A program made the translations under genes and the position numbers. This document shows, piece by piece, positions 35,891 to 45,369 of a stretch of 64,000 nucleotides of DNA. The notes under the pieces were generated by a model. The model saw nothing but the letters and a program-made list of their open reading frames with translations. It did not search any database and was not told the origin of the DNA. Each line of letters opens with the position of its first letter. Position 1 is the stretch's first letter. This stretch comes from Methylomonas sp. 11b (GTDB taxonomy: Bacteria; Pseudomonadota; Gammaproteobacteria; Methylococcales; Methylomonadaceae): the NCBI RefSeq assembly GCF_000515215.1, contig NZ_KI911557.1, positions 2,785,741 to 2,849,740 on the forward strand. Reading direction: 5' to 3'.

Positions 35891-36076
35891 ATGACAGTCA
35901 CACAACGTTTGTTGTTATTAATCGGTTCAGAAGTGCTGGGTTTGGCCGGTTTGGCGGGCGTCATTCACGCGCAGGGCGTTGGCGGTTCCACCATTCTCGG
36001 TAGCGGTGGAGTCGCATTAATTCTCGATGTCCCCACTTTGATTCGCCAACAGGAGCATAACCGATTCCCAGGATGA
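35891..36076 (+). pseudogene. Chimeric remnant: MCP start fused to CheA C-terminal end
   Basis: A 61-codon frame. The first about 27 residues look like the signal-anchor start of an MCP (TVTQRLLLLIGSEVLGLAG). From residue 28 the sequence is the end of a CheA CheW-like domain: HAQGVGGSTILGSGGVALIL then DVPTLI, matching GGSTILGSGEVALILDVP at the end of the cheA gene upstream but from a diverged copy. It keeps a ribosome-binding-like GAGGG before the ATG. Most likely the scar of a deletion that joined a receptor start to the end of a second cheA. Confidence 0.75.
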
Positions 36077-36131
36077 ATTTCTATTCCACTGAAAGTCTTC
36101 ACAAACAGTCAAATACCGTAAGGAAAATCGT

Positions 36132-39100
36132 ATGTTTACCAATATGAAAATTGCTACAAAGCTTGGGCTGGCCTTTGGCTTTGTTTTAAGTTTGCTGGCG
36201 CTTGTTGTCGGCATTGGTTTGAATAACATGAAATCGCTATCGGATATCACGCAAGACATAGTTAACGACGGCTACGCCAAAGTCAAAATTACCGGCGAGA
36301 TGATCGAAAACACCCTGTCGATTGCCCGCAATATGAATGTCCTGCTGTTATTGGACGATGAAGCCAAGATCAAAGAAACCAGGCAGGATATCCAACAAAA
36401 TAGGGACGAAAACAAAGCATCTATGGATAAGCTCGAAGCGACTATAAAGTCCGAAGCTGGGCGTTCATTGCTGAAAACATTGAGCGATAGACGCCAGGAA
36501 GTCGGCAAAAAATACGATACCTTTTACGATCTGCTAGAGAACAGCAAGGGTAAACAGGAGGCTATCAATTTTCTGTTGAACGACTTCAGACCGACAAATG
36601 CCGCTTTATTAAAGGCTTTGGCGGATATCAACGAATTTCAAGAGCAGAGAATAAATTCGCAAGCCAAAGATGCCGACGATCTTTACGGCTCCAGCTTCAA
36701 TATTATGTTGGCTGTGGCTGTGTTTGCTCTGATTTTGAGTGTCATAGTTGCCACGATCATCATACGCAGCTTAATGCGGCAATTGGGTGGCGAACCGGAT
36801 TTTGTTGCGGATTTAGCCTATAAAATTTCGCAAGGAGATTTATCTACTGCCATTCAACCTAAACAAGGCGATGAAACTAGCGTTCTGGCGAATATGAAGC
36901 AGCTTAGCGACAACATTAAGGCACTATTGGCCGAGATGGATCACATGGCTAGCGAGCATGAAAAGGGCGATATCGATGTGGTTGTCGATCAGCAAAAATT
37001 TCATGGTAGCTTCAGATCCGTCGCTAAAGGCGTAAACGATATGGTTAACGGCCATATTGCAGTTAAGAAAATGGCGGTAGGTGTATTCAAGTCATTTGGC
37101 GAAGGCGATTTCGACGCCCCCATTGAAAAGCTGCCGGGTAAAAAAGCGTTTATCAACGAGACGATTGAACTGGTGCGCGGTAACTTGAAAGCGGTAGTGG
37201 CCGACGCCAACCTGCTGTCCAAAGCCGCTGTCGAAGGCCGTTTGTCTACTCGCGCCGACGCGTCCAAACACCATGGCGATTTTCGTAAGCTGGTGGAAGG
37301 CGTCAACAACACCCTGGACGCCGTGATCGGGCCCTTGAACGTGGCCGCCGAATATGTGGACAACATCTCTCGCGGGGCTATTCCGGCGAAAATCACCGAC
37401 ACCTACAACGGTGATTTCAACACCATCAAAAACAACCTGAACAACTGCATCGACGCGATTAGCAGCATGGTGGCCGAAGCCGCTGCGCTGGAAAAAGCGG
37501 CCATCGAAGGCCGCTTAGCCACCCGCGCCGATGCCAGCCAATACCAAGGCGATTACCGCAAGATTGTCGAAGGCGTCAACAACACCCTGGACGCCGTGAT
37601 CGGGCCGCTCAACGTCGCTGCCGAGTACGTGGACAATATCGCCAAAGGGGCGATCCCGGCCAAAATCACCGATAACTACAACGGTGATTTCAACGTCATC
37701 AAAAACAATCTGAACACGTGCATCGACGCGGTGAACGCCCTGGTCGCCGACGCCAATATGCTCTCGACCGCGGCCGTAGAAGGCCATCTGGCAACTAGAG
37801 CCGATGCCACTAAACACCAAGGCGATTTTCGCAAGATTGTCGAGGGCGTGAACCTGACCCTGAATGCGGTCATAGGCCCGTTGAATGTAGCGGCTGACTA
37901 TGTCGATAACATTTCCAAAGGACACATTCCGGCCAAAATCACCGATAGCTACAACGGCGATTTCAACACGATTAAAAACAACCTCAATACCTGTATCGAT
38001 GCGGTCAATGCACTGGTGGCCGACGCCAATATGCTGGCCACCGCCGCCGTCGAAGGCCGTCTGCAAACGCGCGCCGACGCCAGTAAGCACCAAGGCGACT
38101 TCCGCAAAATCGTCGAAGGTGTCAATGACACCTTGGATGGCGTGATCTTGCCGCTGAATGAAGCCGTCGAAGTGCTGGCGTTGGTTGAACAAGGCGATTT
38201 GACCCGCAACGTGACAGGTAACTACAAAGGCCAGTTGGGTGAATTTAAAGACACCGTGAATAACACCGTCGCCAAACTCTCCCAAACCATTTCCGAGGTT
38301 ATTTCGGCAGCGGATCAGCTGGGTAATGCCTCCGAGCAGATCAGTTCCACCTCCCAATCGCTGTCGCAAGCCGCCAGCGAACAGGCGGGCAGTGTCGAGA
38401 TCACCAGCGCCAGCATCGAGGAAATGGCGGCCAGCATCAACCAGAATGCCGACAATGCCAAAGTCACCGACGGCATGGCCAGCAAAGCCGCTACCGAAGC
38501 CAGCCAAGGCGGTGAAGCGGTTAAACAGACCGTTGACGCCATGCGCGAGATCGCCAAGAAAATCGGCATCATCGACGACATTGCCTACCAAACCAACATG
38601 CTGGCGTTGAACGCCGCCATCGAAGCGGCGCGCGCCGGCGATCATGGCAAAGGCTTCGCCGTGGTGGCGGCGGAAGTGCGCAAACTGGCCGAACGCAGCC
38701 AAGTGGCGGCGCAGGAAATCGGCGAGTTGGCGGAAAACAGCGTCGAGACCGCGGAAAGTGCGGGCAAACTGCTGGATGAAATTGTCCCCAGCATCGCCAG
38801 AACCTCCGATTTGGTCCAGGAAATTGCCGCCGCGTCCCAAGAACAATCTGCCGGTGTCAGCCAAGTCAACAATGCGATGAACCAGATGAACCAGATTACT
38901 CAGCAAAATGCTTCGGCCAGCGAACAATTGGCGGCAACTGCGGAAGAAATGACCAGTCAGGCTGAACAACTGCAATCGCTAATGAGCTTTTTTAGACTCG
39001 ACAATGGAGGTCGAAGAGCTACGACGCCAACTGAAGTCAAAGCCACAAAAAAGACTATCAAGGTAAAACCCGTCGCTCAGGCAAGTGCGAATATCGATCA

Positions 39101-39134
39101 TGACTTCGATTTAAACCAGTTTGAACGTTTCTAG
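36132..39134 (+). CDS. Poly-HAMP methyl-accepting chemotaxis protein
   Basis: A 1000-residue receptor. N-terminal membrane helix (about 10-30), a 4-helix-bundle-like periplasmic domain, second membrane helix (about 190-212), a HAMP beginning [17 protein letters not shown], further HAMP-like segments and four 91-residue units like those of the preceding receptor. The same signalling domain follows ([18 protein letters not shown]). It ends in [10 protein letters not shown]; the last five residues QFERF fit the aromatic-x-x-aromatic tail used to tether CheR in other receptors. AAGGA precedes the ATG. Its 3' half is almost identical to that of the giant receptor at DNA level. CheW follows nine bases after the stop. 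Confidence 0.93.
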   Translation: MFTNMKIATKLGLAFGFVLSLLALVVGIGLNNMKSLSDITQDIVNDGYAKVKITGEMIENTLSIARNMNVLLLLDDEAKIKETRQDIQQNRDENKASMDKLEATIKSEAGRSLLKTLSDRRQEVGKKYDTFYDLLENSKGKQEAINFLLNDFRPTNAALLKALADINEFQEQRINSQAKDADDLYGSSFNIMLAVAVFALILSVIVATIIIRSLMRQLGGEPDFVADLAYKISQGDLSTAIQPKQGDETSVLANMKQLSDNIKALLAEMDHMASEHEKGDIDVVVDQQKFHGSFRSVAKGVNDMVNGHIAVKKMAVGVFKSFGEGDFDAPIEKLPGKKAFINETIELVRGNLKAVVADANLLSKAAVEGRLSTRADASKHHGDFRKLVEGVNNTLDAVIGPLNVAAEYVDNISRGAIPAKITDTYNGDFNTIKNNLNNCIDAISSMVAEAAALEKAAIEGRLATRADASQYQGDYRKIVEGVNNTLDAVIGPLNVAAEYVDNIAKGAIPAKITDNYNGDFNVIKNNLNTCIDAVNALVADANMLSTAAVEGHLATRADATKHQGDFRKIVEGVNLTLNAVIGPLNVAADYVDNISKGHIPAKITDSYNGDFNTIKNNLNTCIDAVNALVADANMLATAAVEGRLQTRADASKHQGDFRKIVEGVNDTLDGVILPLNEAVEVLALVEQGDLTRNVTGNYKGQLGEFKDTVNNTVAKLSQTISEVISAADQLGNASEQISSTSQSLSQAASEQAGSVEITSASIEEMAASINQNADNAKVTDGMASKAATEASQGGEAVKQTVDAMREIAKKIGIIDDIAYQTNMLALNAAIEAARAGDHGKGFAVVAAEVRKLAERSQVAAQEIGELAENSVETAESAGKLLDEIVPSIARTSDLVQEIAAASQEQSAGVSQVNNAMNQMNQITQQNASASEQLAATAEEMTSQAEQLQSLMSFFRLDNGGRRATTPTEVKATKKTIKVKPVAQASANIDHDFDLNQFERF
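37194..38285 (+). repeat. Four-unit 273-bp tandem repeat in the second poly-HAMP receptor
   Basis: Four units of 273 bp. The first half-unit is specific to this gene. From about 37320 it matches unit 3 of the other array, then unit 4 up to about 37540, then switches to the unit 6 version, and continues as units 7 and 8. The two arrays thus differ by whole 546-bp superunits, the outcome expected from unequal crossing over. Confidence 0.85.
37467..38957 (+). repeat. Long direct repeat shared with the giant MCP gene (copy 2)
   Basis: Counterpart of 33718-35208 at an offset of 3749 bp. Differences are sparse and mostly silent until GAAGAAATG near 38950, after which the two C-termini are unrelated. 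The level of silent-site identity points to gene conversion or very recent duplication. Confidence 0.88.
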
Positions 39135-39143
39135 GAGCGGGCC

Positions 39144-39719
39144 ATGACAGAACTTGCAACAACTCAGGAAAAATTACCGGCCGCGCAGAGCAAACAGACT
39201 GCGCTGGCGGGTCAATACTTAACCTTTACCCTTGGGGGCGAGCTTTACGCACTGGGCATTTTGAGTAGTAAGGAAATCATCGATTACGGCAATCTTACCG
39301 AAGTACCTATGATGCCGGTGTTTGTGCGCGGCGTGATTAATCTGCGCGGTAGCGTGGTGCCGGTGGTGGATTTGTTAGCGCGCTTTGGTAAGGGAACGAC
39401 GCCTGTTGCCAAGCGCACCGGTATCGTTATCGTCGAGACCGCCAGCGAAACTGAGGATGGCGTATCCCAGGATCTGGGTATCATCGTGGATGCAGTCAAC
39501 GAAGTGGTCGAAATCGCTCAACAGGACATCGAGCCGCCGCCAAGTTTTGGGGCGGGGATTAGACCTGATTTTATTAACGGCATGGCCAAACGGAATGGCC
39601 GCTTTGTTATTTTATTGAACGTCAGTAAGGTACTGTCGGTGGATGAAATGGCGGCTTTGAGTAAAGGCGGTCATGGCCGTCACACCCTACTTGAGGACGG
39701 AAGCGGCTCGCAGAGTTGA
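39144..39719 (+). CDS. cheW: Chemotaxis coupling protein CheW
   Basis: A 191-residue CheW that links receptors to CheA. The CheW fold is evident from residue 25: QYLTFTLGGELYALGILSSKEII, VPMMPVFVRGVINLRGSVVPVVDL, GIVIVET, LGIIVDAVNEVVEI and RFVILLNVSKVL. A Gln/Ala-rich N-terminal extension and a hydrophilic tail (LLEDGSGSQS) flank it. AGGAG six bases before the ATG overlaps the stop region of the upstream MCP, so translation is coupled. A short remnant of a second copy lies after the next MCP (41716-41775). Confidence 0.94.
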   Translation: MTELATTQEKLPAAQSKQTALAGQYLTFTLGGELYALGILSSKEIIDYGNLTEVPMMPVFVRGVINLRGSVVPVVDLLARFGKGTTPVAKRTGIVIVETASETEDGVSQDLGIIVDAVNEVVEIAQQDIEPPPSFGAGIRPDFINGMAKRNGRFVILLNVSKVLSVDEMAALSKGGHGRHTLLEDGSGSQS

Positions 39720-39791
39720 AATTTGGAAATTTTTGGGCGACCAAAGCCAGGGCGTGGGGAACCAGTAAAACACTACAAAGGAGATAAAACC

Positions 39792-41705
39792 ATGAAAAAC
39801 ATGGGCATAGCATTAAAACTGGCATTGGGCTTCGGGTCGCTTCTGGCCCTGCTTTGCTTCCTAGGTATCTTCTCGCTGATTCAAATGGGCGACATCAACG
39901 GCATGTCGACCGAAATTGCCACTAACTGGATGCCTTCGATACGTTATGTCGAAGAGATGAACACCAACATATCCGATTACCGCATCGCCGAACTCAAGCA
40001 CGTCGTCGCCGAGAAACCGGAAGAGATGGACGCTGCCGAAAGTGATATGAAGACTGTCATGGAATTTTTCCGTAAGAATGAGGCGACCTACGTCAAGCTG
40101 ATTTCTTCGCCGGAAGAACAGGCCATCTACGACGAATTCAAACGTAAGTACGACGCCTATCTGCTTCAACACGACAAGATGATTCCGCTGTCGCGAGCGC
40201 TGAAAACCAACGAAGCTATGGTGATCATGAACGGCGAATCGGAAAAACTATACAATGAAGCGTCCGACCTGTTACTCAAATTGGTAGCAATAAATATCAA
40301 AGGCGGCGAGGAGGCCAGCGCCAAAGGAGATGCGATGTACGCTTCTTCTCAAAGCTGGACTATTTCTACCATAGTGGTTGCTCTGCTGCTCGGTGTCGTT
40401 ATCGCCTGGTTCATTACCAGAGGCTTAATAAAACAACTCGGCGGCGAGCCCGGTGCCGTAGCCGACATCGCCAACAAAATCGCTATCGGCGACCTTTCGA
40501 CGGCCATCGCCCTTAGAGCCGGTGACGCCAACAGCGTGATGGCGGCGATGAAAACCATGCAGGACAGCCTGACCAGCATCGTCGGCGAAATCAAAACCCT
40601 CGTAGCCCAAGCCAACAAAGGCGACTTCAACAGCAAAATTAATCTGAACGGCAAGGCCGGCTACACCAAGGACTTGTCCGAGTTGCTCAACCAACTGTCC
40701 GACACCGTCGATATTGCCTTCAAGGACACCATTCTGGTTGCTCAAGCCCTGGAAGAGGGCGATCTGACCAAAACCGTCACCCGCGACTATCAAGGCGACT
40801 TCGACCAAGTCAAACAAAGCCTCAATAACACGGTTGCCAAGCTTTCGCAGACCATTTCCGAAGTCATTTCCGCAGCCGACCAACTCAGCAACGCCTCCGA
40901 ACAGATAAGCGCAACCTCGCAGTCGCTGTCGCAAGCCGCCAGCGAACAGGCGTCCAGCGTAGAGGAAACCAGCGCCAGCATCGAGCAAATGGCGGCCAGC
41001 ATCAATCAGAATACCGAAAATGCCAAGATGACCGACGGCATGGCCAGCAAAGCAGCGACGGAAGCCGGTCAAGGCGGTGTGGCGGTTAAGCAAACCGTAG
41101 ACGCCATGCGCGAGATCGCCAAAAAAATCGGCATCATCGACGACATCGCTTATCAAACCAATATGCTGGCGCTGAATGCCGCTATCGAAGCGGCTCGAGC
41201 CGGCGATCACGGCAAAGGCTTTGCGGTCGTGGCCGCGGAAGTTCGCAAGCTAGCGGAACGCAGCCAAATTGCGGCGCAGGAGATCGGCGAGTTAGCGGAA
41301 AACAGCGTAGAAACTGCCGAATCCGCAGGCAAGCTGTTGGATGAAATCGTGCCCAGCATCGCAAAGACCTCCGATCTGGTGCAGGAAATCACTGCCGCAT
41401 CGCAGGAACAATCCACCGGCGTGGCGCAGGTAAATCTTGCGATGAACCAAATGAATCAGATTACGCAGCAAAATGCCTCTGCTAGTGAGGAATTGGCGGC
41501 CACCGCTGAAGAAATGACCGGTCAGGCCGAACAACTGCAATCGCTGATGAATTTTTTCAGGCTGGAAAACAACGGCAAAAAAACGTTTGCCCGAGCCCCG
41601 GACAAGCCGGTAAAAAAAGCCGATAAGCAAAAGCCGCAAGAGCAGACCAACAGCCATAAGAGTATCGGTAATGACTTCGATTTAAACCATTTCGAACGCT
41701 TCTAG
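39792..41705 (+). CDS. Methyl-accepting chemotaxis protein (classical, single-HAMP type)
   Basis: A 637-residue receptor with N-terminal membrane helix, a four-helix-bundle-like periplasmic domain, second membrane helix (about 186-208), HAMP beginning [17 protein letters not shown], a further HAMP-like region and the signalling domain with [18 protein letters not shown]. It lacks the 91-residue repeat units. The C-terminus [11 protein letters not shown] matches that of the preceding receptor; the last five residues HFERF fit the CheR-tether consensus. AGGAG eight bases upstream fixes the ATG at 39792 rather than 39723. Confidence 0.94.
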   Translation: MKNMGIALKLALGFGSLLALLCFLGIFSLIQMGDINGMSTEIATNWMPSIRYVEEMNTNISDYRIAELKHVVAEKPEEMDAAESDMKTVMEFFRKNEATYVKLISSPEEQAIYDEFKRKYDAYLLQHDKMIPLSRALKTNEAMVIMNGESEKLYNEASDLLLKLVAINIKGGEEASAKGDAMYASSQSWTISTIVVALLLGVVIAWFITRGLIKQLGGEPGAVADIANKIAIGDLSTAIALRAGDANSVMAAMKTMQDSLTSIVGEIKTLVAQANKGDFNSKINLNGKAGYTKDLSELLNQLSDTVDIAFKDTILVAQALEEGDLTKTVTRDYQGDFDQVKQSLNNTVAKLSQTISEVISAADQLSNASEQISATSQSLSQAASEQASSVEETSASIEQMAASINQNTENAKMTDGMASKAATEAGQGGVAVKQTVDAMREIAKKIGIIDDIAYQTNMLALNAAIEAARAGDHGKGFAVVAAEVRKLAERSQIAAQEIGELAENSVETAESAGKLLDEIVPSIAKTSDLVQEITAASQEQSTGVAQVNLAMNQMNQITQQNASASEELAATAEEMTGQAEQLQSLMNFFRLENNGKKTFARAPDKPVKKADKQKPQEQTNSHKSIGNDFDLNHFERF

Positions 41706-41715
41706 GAGCGCAGTC

Positions 41716-41775
41716 ATGACAGCCATCGCAACCACCGCTCAATTGAATGAGGGCGGGAGCGGCTGGCAGAATTGA
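41716..41775 (+). pseudogene. CheW remnant (start joined to end)
   Basis: A 19-residue frame, ATG to TGA. Its start context, CTAGGAGCG then a short gap and ATGACAG, copies the ribosome-binding site and start of cheW at 39144 (MTAIATT against MTELATT). Its end (GGGAGCGGCTGGCAGAATTGAAATTT) copies the cheW end (GGAAGCGGCTCGCAGAGTTGAAATTT), including bases past the stop. All of the CheW core is missing. It is therefore an internal deletion product of a duplicated cheW, not a functional gene. Confidence 0.75.
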
Positions 41776-41890
41776 AATTTGGGGCTTTTGATTTTGAATA
41801 TTAGAGATATAGGTTACTTAAATTTAAGACCGGTGCTCTTCTGCCCGGAAGGATGGTTTCGTGTGCGTATTGTAGAAATAGGAGTATAGA

Positions 41891-42721
41891 GTGTCGTCAA
41901 TCCATCGTGTCGGCGCGCCGATATTGCATAAGCAAGAGTTTGCCTGGATCAGAGACTATCTTTACAAGCACGCTGGTATTGTCTTAAACGATAGTAAGCA
42001 GGCCATGGTGATGGGACGCTTAGAGAAGCGTTTGCGTCATCATGGCATCGATAGCTATGGCGAGTATTTTCGGCAATTCGGTAAGCCGGGATTCGAAAAT
42101 GAAACGACAATGGCTATCGATTTGCTAACCACCAATGAAACCTATTTTTTCCGCGAATCCAAGCATTTCGATTATGTGGTTGAAAAGATTTTGCCGCAGC
42201 ACTCCGCGGCCAAGCCGTTTCGAGTTTGGAGCGCGGCCAGCTCTAGCGGCGAGGAAGCTTACACGCTGGCGATGCTATTGGCGGAGTATTTGAGATCCCG
42301 GCAATGGGATATTGTCGGAACAGATATTTCCACGCGAATTCTGGAAAAAGCCCGGCGTGGCCTGTATCCCAGTAATGCCGCCGAAAAAATTCCTCTTCCG
42401 TTATTGAAAAAGTATTGTCTGAAAGGTACAGGTGAATATGACGGTTTTTTGCTGGTGGCGCCTGAGCTACGCAGTCGCGTTAAGTTCGAATATGCCAATT
42501 TGATTGGAACGCTGCCGGACTTGGGTAGCTTCGACGTGATCTTTTTACGTAACGTAATGATTTATTTTGATATTGAAACCAAGCAACGCCTGCTGGAAAA
42601 AATTGTTAAATACCTGCGGCCCGGCGGCTATTTTTTCATTAGCCATTCTGAGTCGTTAAGTGGTATGAAAACCGAACTGCAAACCATCATGCCGTCGGTG
42701 TATCGCAAAGCTTTGGATTAA
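41891..42721 (+). CDS. cheR: Chemotaxis protein methyltransferase CheR
   Basis: Methylates receptor glutamates with S-adenosylmethionine for adaptation. The 276-residue protein has the N-terminal helical domain (FAWIRDYLYKHAGIVL), TNETYFFRE, the SAM site RVWSAASSSGEEAYTLAML, DIVGTDIS, and DVIFLRNVMIYFD. The GTG at 41891 has GGAG six bases upstream. It closes the chemosensory cluster. No CheB methylesterase follows. Two upstream receptors carry a terminal pentapeptide that could recruit it. Confidence 0.95.
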   Translation: MSSIHRVGAPILHKQEFAWIRDYLYKHAGIVLNDSKQAMVMGRLEKRLRHHGIDSYGEYFRQFGKPGFENETTMAIDLLTTNETYFFRESKHFDYVVEKILPQHSAAKPFRVWSAASSSGEEAYTLAMLLAEYLRSRQWDIVGTDISTRILEKARRGLYPSNAAEKIPLPLLKKYCLKGTGEYDGFLLVAPELRSRVKFEYANLIGTLPDLGSFDVIFLRNVMIYFDIETKQRLLEKIVKYLRPGGYFFISHSESLSGMKTELQTIMPSVYRKALD

Positions 42722-42997
42722 TTGGGTTGCTGCGAGCTCGTCTGGCTTGCGAGTATAACGTTACCTGATCAGCAAGCCGCTTCAAGTGTACGCTGCCCCC
42801 ATCCTTGAAATCGTCATTTTGGCAGCGAATACCGAAATCCAGGCCGCATGAATAGTTCGAAGCTTGCCATCCATAGCCCTGGATGGCGGGCATGGCGAGC
42901 TTTCTTGGTTGAGCGGAAGCCTGTTATTGACCAGGAAACTTTATTCTCCACCGCCGACTCGTTCATAATCGCACTTTTATTTTCTGGGGCGGCAAAT

Positions 42998-43438
42998 ATG
43001 CGTTATTTACACACCATGGTTCGGGTAAAGGATCTTGCCGAATCGCTGGATTTTTATTGCAATAAATTGGGTTTAGTTGAAGTGCGGCGCATGGAAAGCG
43101 AAACCGGACGTTTTACCTTGGTGTATCTCGCTGCACCTGGCGACCGGCAAACCGCTGTAGCGGTTGACGCGCCATTACTGGAGCTGACTTACAACTGGGA
43201 TACGGAGAATTACGGCGGTGGCCGTAATTTTGGGCATTTAGCCTTCGAAGTGGACGATATTTATGCGGTTTGCCAAGACTTAATGACTAAAGGGGTAACG
43301 ATTAACCGGCCGCCGCGTGATGGTTATATGGCATTTCTGCGCTCGCCCGACCAAATTTCTATCGAATTGTTACAAAAACACCAGGCTTTGCCGCCGCAAG
43401 AGCCGTGGGCGTCCATGGCGAATGTCGGCGTGTGGTAA
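42998..43438 (+). CDS. gloA: Lactoylglutathione lyase (glyoxalase I)
   Basis: Converts the methylglyoxal-glutathione hemithioacetal to lactoylglutathione. A 146-residue VOC-fold protein with the metal ligands in place: His in [10 protein letters not shown], Glu in LLELTYNWD, His in [11 protein letters not shown] and Glu in ISIELLQ. The frame is open 50 codons further upstream (42848) but those residues are unlike the family, so the ATG at 42998 is used. The gene overlaps or abuts the hemW start. Confidence 0.9.
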   Translation: MRYLHTMVRVKDLAESLDFYCNKLGLVEVRRMESETGRFTLVYLAAPGDRQTAVAVDAPLLELTYNWDTENYGGGRNFGHLAFEVDDIYAVCQDLMTKGVTINRPPRDGYMAFLRSPDQISIELLQKHQALPPQEPWASMANVGVW

Positions 43439-43449
43439 GGTCTGCCGAG

Positions 43450-44580
43450 TTGTTGCCTCTGAGTCTATATATCCACTTCCCCTGGTGCATCCAGAAGTGC
43501 CCGTATTGCGACTTCAATTCCCACGCCGTTAAAAACCCGATTCCCGAACAGGCTTACATCGATGCCTTGCTGACCGACCTGTATGCTGATTTGGAACTGC
43601 TGGGTGGGCAACGAAGCATCAACAGTATATTTATGGGGGGGGGTACGCCTAGCTTGTTTTCGCCTGAAGCGTTAGACCGTTTGTTGGCCGGAGTCAGGCA
43701 GTCAGTGCCTGTTGACGAACAGTGCGAGTTCACATTGGAAGCCAATCCCGGTACCTTCGAAAGCGCAAAATTTCATGAGTTTCGGGCTTTAGGCATTAAT
43801 CGCCTATCGATAGGAATTCAAAGCTTTCAGGATCGGCATTTGCTGACATTAGGACGGGTGCATTCCGCTGCCGAAGCCATGGTTGCGGTGGACATCGCCG
43901 GTAAAGCCGGGTTTGATAATTTCAATCTGGATTTGATGTTCGGTTTGCCGGATCAGAGCGAGAGCGAGGCCTTGAGCGATGTGGAAATTGCCATTAGCTT
44001 GGCTCCAACCCATATTTCCTTTTACCAACTGACGCTGGAACCCAATACGTATTTTTATAAGTTTCCGCCGAAATTGCCGGAAGACGACGTGATATTCGCC
44101 GCGCAAAAGCGCTGCCAGCAACTGTTGGCGGAAAACGGTTACCAGCAGTACGAAGTGTCTGCGTATGCCAAGCCTGGCAAGCAATCCCGACATAATCGCA
44201 ATTACTGGCAATTTGGCGATTATCTGGGGATAGGCGCAGGCGCGCATGGCAAAATCAGCCGCGCCTTGCCGGATGAGATAATGCGCACGATTAAGCCGAG
44301 AAGCCCGGAACAGTATTTATCGCAACCCGGTCGATCACAATGCGAAGCTATTGAGGTCGCACAATTGCCGTTAGAGTTTCTGATGAACCAATTGCGACTA
44401 AAGAAGGGCTTTAGTCTGCAGGATTTTGAACTGACTACCGGATTGGCGGCAGATAGCTTGGAGCCTAATTTATCCCGCTGTCTCGCCCAAGGTCTACTGC
44501 ACCGGGATGGCTTGGTCTATAGCTGTAGCGAAAAAGGTTGGGATTTTCTGGACGTAGTCCTAGAAAAGTTCATCGATTAA
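43450..44580 (+). CDS. hemW: Radical SAM protein HemW (haem chaperone)
   Basis: HemW is related to oxygen-independent coproporphyrinogen oxidase but acts as a haem-binding chaperone. Visible: LSLYIHFPWCIQKCPYC with the radical-SAM Cys triad C-x3-C-x2-C, the GGGTPS SAM-binding motif, EANPGT, RLSIGIQSF, and the C-terminal GIGAGAHGKI region. The absence of the second Cys motif of HemN fits HemW. The start is uncertain: TTG at 43450 has AAGG nine bases upstream; GTG at 43432 or 43405 would overlap gloA. About 376 residues, normal for the family. Confidence 0.92.
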   Translation: MLPLSLYIHFPWCIQKCPYCDFNSHAVKNPIPEQAYIDALLTDLYADLELLGGQRSINSIFMGGGTPSLFSPEALDRLLAGVRQSVPVDEQCEFTLEANPGTFESAKFHEFRALGINRLSIGIQSFQDRHLLTLGRVHSAAEAMVAVDIAGKAGFDNFNLDLMFGLPDQSESEALSDVEIAISLAPTHISFYQLTLEPNTYFYKFPPKLPEDDVIFAAQKRCQQLLAENGYQQYEVSAYAKPGKQSRHNRNYWQFGDYLGIGAGAHGKISRALPDEIMRTIKPRSPEQYLSQPGRSQCEAIEVAQLPLEFLMNQLRLKKGFSLQDFELTTGLAADSLEPNLSRCLAQGLLHRDGLVYSCSEKGWDFLDVVLEKFID

Positions 44581-44628
44581 ACACGCACGGGTATAATTGC
44601 TTTCATTTTAGATTTGTAACACTCCACA

Positions 44629-45267
44629 ATGCTCGATTACCAAAAACAGTTTATTCAGTACGCTTTGGATTGCGGCGTATTAAAGTTTGGCGAATTTCAT
44701 TTAAAGTCCGGGCGAGTCAGTCCTTATTTCTTTAATACCGGCCTATTCAACAGCGGCGCTCAGCTGGATAAATTGGGGCAGTTTTATGCGCAGGCGCTGA
44801 TTAGCGCCGGTGTCGAGGTCGATGTATTGTACGGGCCGGCTTATAAAGGCATCCCCTTGGTCAGTACCACCTCGATTGCCTATTCCCGCTTGCAGCGCGA
44901 TATTCCGTTTGCGTTTAACCGCAAAGAAGCCAAGGATCATGGCGAAGGCGGCGTATTGGTCGGCGCGCCCCTGCAAGGCAAAGTCTGGATTCTGGATGAT
45001 GTGATTACTGCAGGTACGTCGGTGCGCGAATCAGTGGAGATTATCAATGCCGCCGGCGCAACAGTGGCAGGTGTGGTAATTGCGTTGGATCGTCAGGAAA
45101 AAGGTCAGAATGAATTGTCGGCCGTCCAGGAAGTGTCGGCACAATTCGGCATTCCGGTGTTGGCGATAATCTGCTTGGCCGACATCATTGAGTTTATTTC
45201 CCAACAGAACGGTTCAGCGGATAAGTTGGCTATTATTCAGGCCTATCGACAGCAGTACGGAATTTGA
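44629..45267 (+). CDS. pyrE: Orotate phosphoribosyltransferase
   Basis: Forms OMP from orotate and PRPP in pyrimidine synthesis. 212 residues, normal length. Segments: [19 protein letters not shown] (orotate site), [24 protein letters not shown] (catalytic Lys/His loop), and the PRPP motif [13 protein letters not shown]. The start ATG has a weak ribosome-binding site. Same strand as hemW, 48 bases downstream. Confidence 0.97.
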   Translation: MLDYQKQFIQYALDCGVLKFGEFHLKSGRVSPYFFNTGLFNSGAQLDKLGQFYAQALISAGVEVDVLYGPAYKGIPLVSTTSIAYSRLQRDIPFAFNRKEAKDHGEGGVLVGAPLQGKVWILDDVITAGTSVRESVEIINAAGATVAGVVIALDRQEKGQNELSAVQEVSAQFGIPVLAIICLADIIEFISQQNGSADKLAIIQAYRQQYGI

Positions 45268-45369
45268 GTAGTCATGCGTGCCTTAGGCTTTTGCTTATGG
45301 ATTATTGGTCTACACTTAGCCGTTACAATTTGCCCCTTATATTGAGTACAGTCGGAACAAAGGCGAGCC

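Noticed and set aside
32674..38975. Very long minus-strand frames across the receptor genes (up to 486 codons)
   Set aside because: They are mirror images of the poly-HAMP repeats: the same periodic sequence appears in several copies, with GVGHQGV-like phrases. The plus-strand frame has the signalling domain motifs and ribosome-binding sites.
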